Source: an uncultured Alistipes sp.
Lineage (GTDB): Bacteria > Bacteroidota > Bacteroidia > Bacteroidales > Rikenellaceae
Length of the DNA: 64,000 nucleotides
Direction: 5' to 3'
NCBI GenBank assembly: GCA_947573795.1
Contig: CANPHE010000010.1
Location: 1-64,000, forward strand
The translations under genes were made by a program, and so were the position numbers. The number at the start of each line of letters is the position of its first letter. The first letter of the stretch is position 1. The notes beneath the pieces are model-generated. The model did no database searches, had not been told where the DNA came from, and saw only the letters and a program-made list of their open reading frames with translations. This document shows positions 61,647-64,000 of the stretch, piece by piece.

Positions 61647-63617
61647 TTATCGTCCCCGATTGAGATTTTCATCCGTAAATCCGAATACCTCCGTGGAGTT
61701 CTCCCCCAGCCAGCCGGCCTTCATGTTGACACCGGTTTGCACCTTGATGAAGTCGATGAATGCCAGATCGGCCGGATTGCCGTCCGCATCCACGGCATTC
61801 GATATTTTGAAATAGATTTTCAGGGCTCCCGCCGCCGCATTGTCGTCGTCCGAAAGGCGGTCGCTGCCCAGGTTGTCGGCATAGCCCCAATCGTATTCGC
61901 CGTTCACCCAATAGGTACCGTTGCCCGAGCGGTCGTAGGTGCGGTGCTTGAGGCAGGTTCCGTAGAGCGTATAACTCTCCGTATCGATCCATGCGGGATA
62001 ATAACTGGGCTGATCGTGGTACTGTTTCAGATAGTCGATCCGGCCCGCGGCGCCCCGATTGTCCTTCCATTGCACGTCGGCACCCGAGTAGTCGGGACGA
62101 TAGTAAGTAACCGCATAATCTTCGATGGTCTCGGGCTTGCCGAATTCCGAACCCTTGAGTTGGAACCACTCGTCATCGGGAAAACCGTTGCCGTTGGTGT
62201 CCTGCATGACATAGACGATGCCCGGCTCGGACGAACCCTCGAAAGCATTGCCCGTAATCGAGAAATTATAACCGTCGCGATACCCCGCCGCATTGTCGAT
62301 GCTGTGGTCGAAGCCGACGACGATATACCCGCCCCAGCCGCCGAGCGAAACCCAGGTACCCTTCTTCAAGCGATCTTCGGCATAGGCGACGGCGGCTTCG
62401 GGAGAGGTCTCCGAGCCGACGAAGCCTCCCGAGACGCGTTCGTTGATGAACTGACCCGGCGCCGGCGTATATTCGTATACCTTCGTCCACGTCGCTTCGG
62501 AAGTCTCCGAAGCCGGACGACGGTGCGTTCCCTCCGCATCGCAGCACTCGACCGTAAATTCGAGCTCCGCGCAGGTCGTTTCGTCCTCCGCATCCGCGAC
62601 CGTATCCGTCACGGTGAACAGCACCGCCGTGCGTCCCTTCCCGGTCGGCGTATAGGTGAACGACGGATCGGTCGAAACGACCCGGCCGTCGATCGTCCAG
62701 CGGAACGACGGATCGTTCCGGTTCCAGACATAAGGCCGCAGGGTCGTCGAACGGCCGAGCGCCACGGTACGGGTAAGTCCGTCGTATTTGCGGCCGACCG
62801 GTGCGACGGTCGCCGTGACGGGCACCGCTTTGACGACGTTCACTTCGAGGGTCTTATCGTCCCTGCCGTCCTCGTTCTCGGTTTGCAGCCGGAGACGGTA
62901 GAGCCCGATTTCCCGTTCGCAGAACTCGTACGTCGCCCCCTCGCCGACCGGCTCGGGATCGGTCGCTCCCGGACGGAGCAGCGTCCAGCGGTAGGCGGCC
63001 GTCTCGCCGCCCCGCACGTCGGGAGAGACCGTATACCGACGTCCGCGGGTCACCTCCACGCGCTGCCCCCCGGGAAAGGCGATGACGGGAGGCACCTGTT
63101 CGAGCACCTCCACGAAGAGCGGTTCGGTGACCGAACCTTCGGGCGTGGTGACCTGAAGGTTCATGTAATAGCCCTGTTTCCCGTCCTCGGTCCGTTGCGT
63201 ACGGTCGAAACGGTAGACCAGCTGCGGATCGGTCGAGACGATTTTGCCGGTCGATTCGAGCTTCCAGGCATACACGGCGCGATCGACGTAGCGATAATCG
63301 GGGGCGATGGTGAATTCGCGGCCGACTTTGACCGTATAGATCGCCGGATTGGCATCGAACGCGACGACCGGCGCCATCCCGATCTCCTGCGTAATGAATT
63401 CGTCCTTGTTGCAGCCGGCGGCCGCAACCGCGAACAGGAGGGCGAGCAATATCCGGCAGCCATATACCGCACCCCGATCGGACGATCGGGTGATTGGCAG
63501 CCGGCGGCCGCATCGACCAATCCGCACCTCCCCTCCTCGCAGCGGACTTCGGGTGCGGCCCGCGAGGTTATCGCGATTCGCGACAAGGTTCGTGTAAAAT
63601 CGCATATAATTGTCCAA
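61647..63617 (-). CDS. PKD domain lipoprotein of the corrinoid-like locus, start uncertain
   Basis: The 656-residue open frame begins MDNYMRFYTNLVANRDN, but the lipoprotein signal CRILLALLFAVAAAGC reaches its Cys only at residue ~69. The first ~50 codons fall in a family A repeat. Ig/PKD-like repeats follow (VAFDANPAIYTVKVGREF, VIAFPGGQRVEVTRG). The C-terminal domain, NISNAVDADGNPADL-type with FIDFIKVQTGVNMKAGWLG, matches BtuG-neighbour surface proteins from memory. No internal ATG lies close to the signal; the start may be disrupted or non-ATG. It ends 10 bases before the L-domain gene. Confidence 0.75.
   Translation of the reverse strand: MDNYMRFYTNLVANRDNLAGRTRSPLRGGEVRIGRCGRRLPITRSSDRGAVYGCRILLALLFAVAAAGCNKDEFITQEIGMAPVVAFDANPAIYTVKVGREFTIAPDYRYVDRAVYAWKLESTGKIVSTDPQLVYRFDRTQRTEDGKQGYYMNLQVTTPEGSVTEPLFVEVLEQVPPVIAFPGGQRVEVTRGRRYTVSPDVRGGETAAYRWTLLRPGATDPEPVGEGATYEFCEREIGLYRLRLQTENEDGRDDKTLEVNVVKAVPVTATVAPVGRKYDGLTRTVALGRSTTLRPYVWNRNDPSFRWTIDGRVVSTDPSFTYTPTGKGRTAVLFTVTDTVADAEDETTCAELEFTVECCDAEGTHRRPASETSEATWTKVYEYTPAPGQFINERVSGGFVGSETSPEAAVAYAEDRLKKGTWVSLGGWGGYIVVGFDHSIDNAAGYRDGYNFSITGNAFEGSSEPGIVYVMQDTNGNGFPDDEWFQLKGSEFGKPETIEDYAVTYYRPDYSGADVQWKDNRGAAGRIDYLKQYHDQPSYYPAWIDTESYTLYGTCLKHRTYDRSGNGTYWVNGEYDWGYADNLGSDRLSDDDNAAAGALKIYFKISNAVDADGNPADLAFIDFIKVQTGVNMKAGWLGENSTEVFGFTDENLNRGR
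63500..63615 (-). repeat. dispersed repeat family A copy overlapping a lipoprotein N-terminus
   Basis: On the minus strand it has GGACAATTATATGCGATTTT, then ACACGAACCTTGTCGCG, CCTCGCGGGCCGCACCCGAA and CGAGGAGGGGAGG, matching the tandem copies at 24914-25294. It provides the only ATG codons for the downstream frame. Confidence 0.6.
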
Positions 63618-63642
63618 TAATCAATTTTTTACCGTATTTTAC

Positions 63643-64000
63643 CTATCGCCAGCAGAAGGCTCCGGGAATGATCCCCACATAGAACCGGTCGAGCAGCCGG
63701 CCTTCGGGCGAATAGCGCAGAATCACGCCGCTCTGCACGTAGTCGATCGCATCGGCTACATAGACCTCCGACGTCACCGGATCGACCGTCAACCCGTAAT
63801 AGAGCGTATTTTGATACGGGATGAACGGTTTGACCGGGAAATTCTCGGCCGTAACGGGCAGTTTCCAGACCGATCGGTTGATGAAATAGAGCGTGTCGCG
63901 CGTACCGTTGAGCTGCACCTCCGAGGGCCAGTCGCCGAAGCGGAACTTGAACTGTTTCTCGACGGAGAAGGTCTCCGCATCGATGCAATACAGCGACGGC
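63643..64000 (-). CDS. BtuG/YncE-type beta-propeller surface protein, 5' part outside window
   Basis: This is the C-terminal ~118 residues of a DUF5074/YncE-type propeller: CIDAETFSVEKQFKFRFGDW, RDTLYFINRSVWKLPVTAEN, YGLTVDPVTSEVYVADAIDY and YSPEGRLLDRFYVGIIPGAF. This resembles BtuG, a Bacteroides surface lipoprotein that binds cobalamin with high affinity and docks on BtuB. The true start is beyond 64000, so any riboswitch is not visible. The frame reads in from the window end; the downstream gene lies 26 bases further. Confidence 0.82.
   Translation of the reverse strand, partial: PSLYCIDAETFSVEKQFKFRFGDWPSEVQLNGTRDTLYFINRSVWKLPVTAENFPVKPFIPYQNTLYYGLTVDPVTSEVYVADAIDYVQSGVILRYSPEGRLLDRFYVGIIPGAFCWR

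Noticed and set aside
1..64000. Mobile element or phage content
   Set aside because: No transposase, integrase, phage structural genes or CRISPR-like arrays were seen; the repeats are non-coding.

Overview
The window looks like a chromosomal segment of a GC-rich gut Bacteroidota. Bacteroidales is well supported, and Alistipes/Rikenellaceae is my best guess from the base composition and gene style. The evidence is a SusC/SusD pair with a hybrid two-component regulator, Ser-type sulfatases, Bacteroidota-type promoters (a -7 element close to TAnnTTTG, sometimes with an upstream TTTG), the near absence of Shine-Dalgarno spacing, and an EF-G2-type elongation factor paralogue.

Layout. 1-8422: a tRNA-Asn cut by the window edge, a DUF1573 protein, an NfnA/NfnB-like flavoprotein pair, a secreted phosphodiester glycosidase, a Xaa-Pro aminopeptidase and EF-G2. 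8802-13476: Der GTPase, a CPA2 antiporter and two small stress-type proteins. 13894-37144: a glycosaminoglycan polysaccharide utilisation locus. On the minus strand lie a hybrid two-component regulator, a heparinase II/III-like lyase, two coiled-coil lipoproteins with beta-helix-like regions, a sulfatase, a PL8 chondroitinase and a GH88 unsaturated glucuronyl hydrolase. On the plus strand lie SusC, SusD and a DUF5017 surface protein. Together they predict import of chondroitin-like fragments after surface lyase cleavage, then desulfation and unsaturated-disaccharide hydrolysis.

37285-49655 is mostly housekeeping: an EEP-family protein, YgiQ radical SAM, a MalY/PatB aminotransferase, RluA-type pseudouridine synthase, a PASTA protein, LptF/G permease, tgt, a glycosyltransferase with an overlapping ECF sigma factor, and rsmG. 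An HrgA-like HARE-HTH gene, of a type usually seen near restriction-modification systems, sits between tgt and the lptF/G-type permease gene. 49729-52720 holds a second sulfatase convergent with a GH109-type lipoprotein. 52826-56465 is lnt-folC-PAP2.

56798-64000 ends in a DUF3467 gene and a minus-strand surface cluster: a BtuG/YncE-type beta-propeller (cut by the window end), a PKD lipoprotein, an L-domain-like lipoprotein and a TonB-dependent receptor. I read it as a corrinoid-uptake-like locus.

Several gene-poor stretches hold dispersed intergenic repeats rather than genes: a CCCCTCC-hairpin family (A), a GC-rich family (B) and 7-bp AATTCNN arrays. I see no transposase, phage, CRISPR or rRNA genes.
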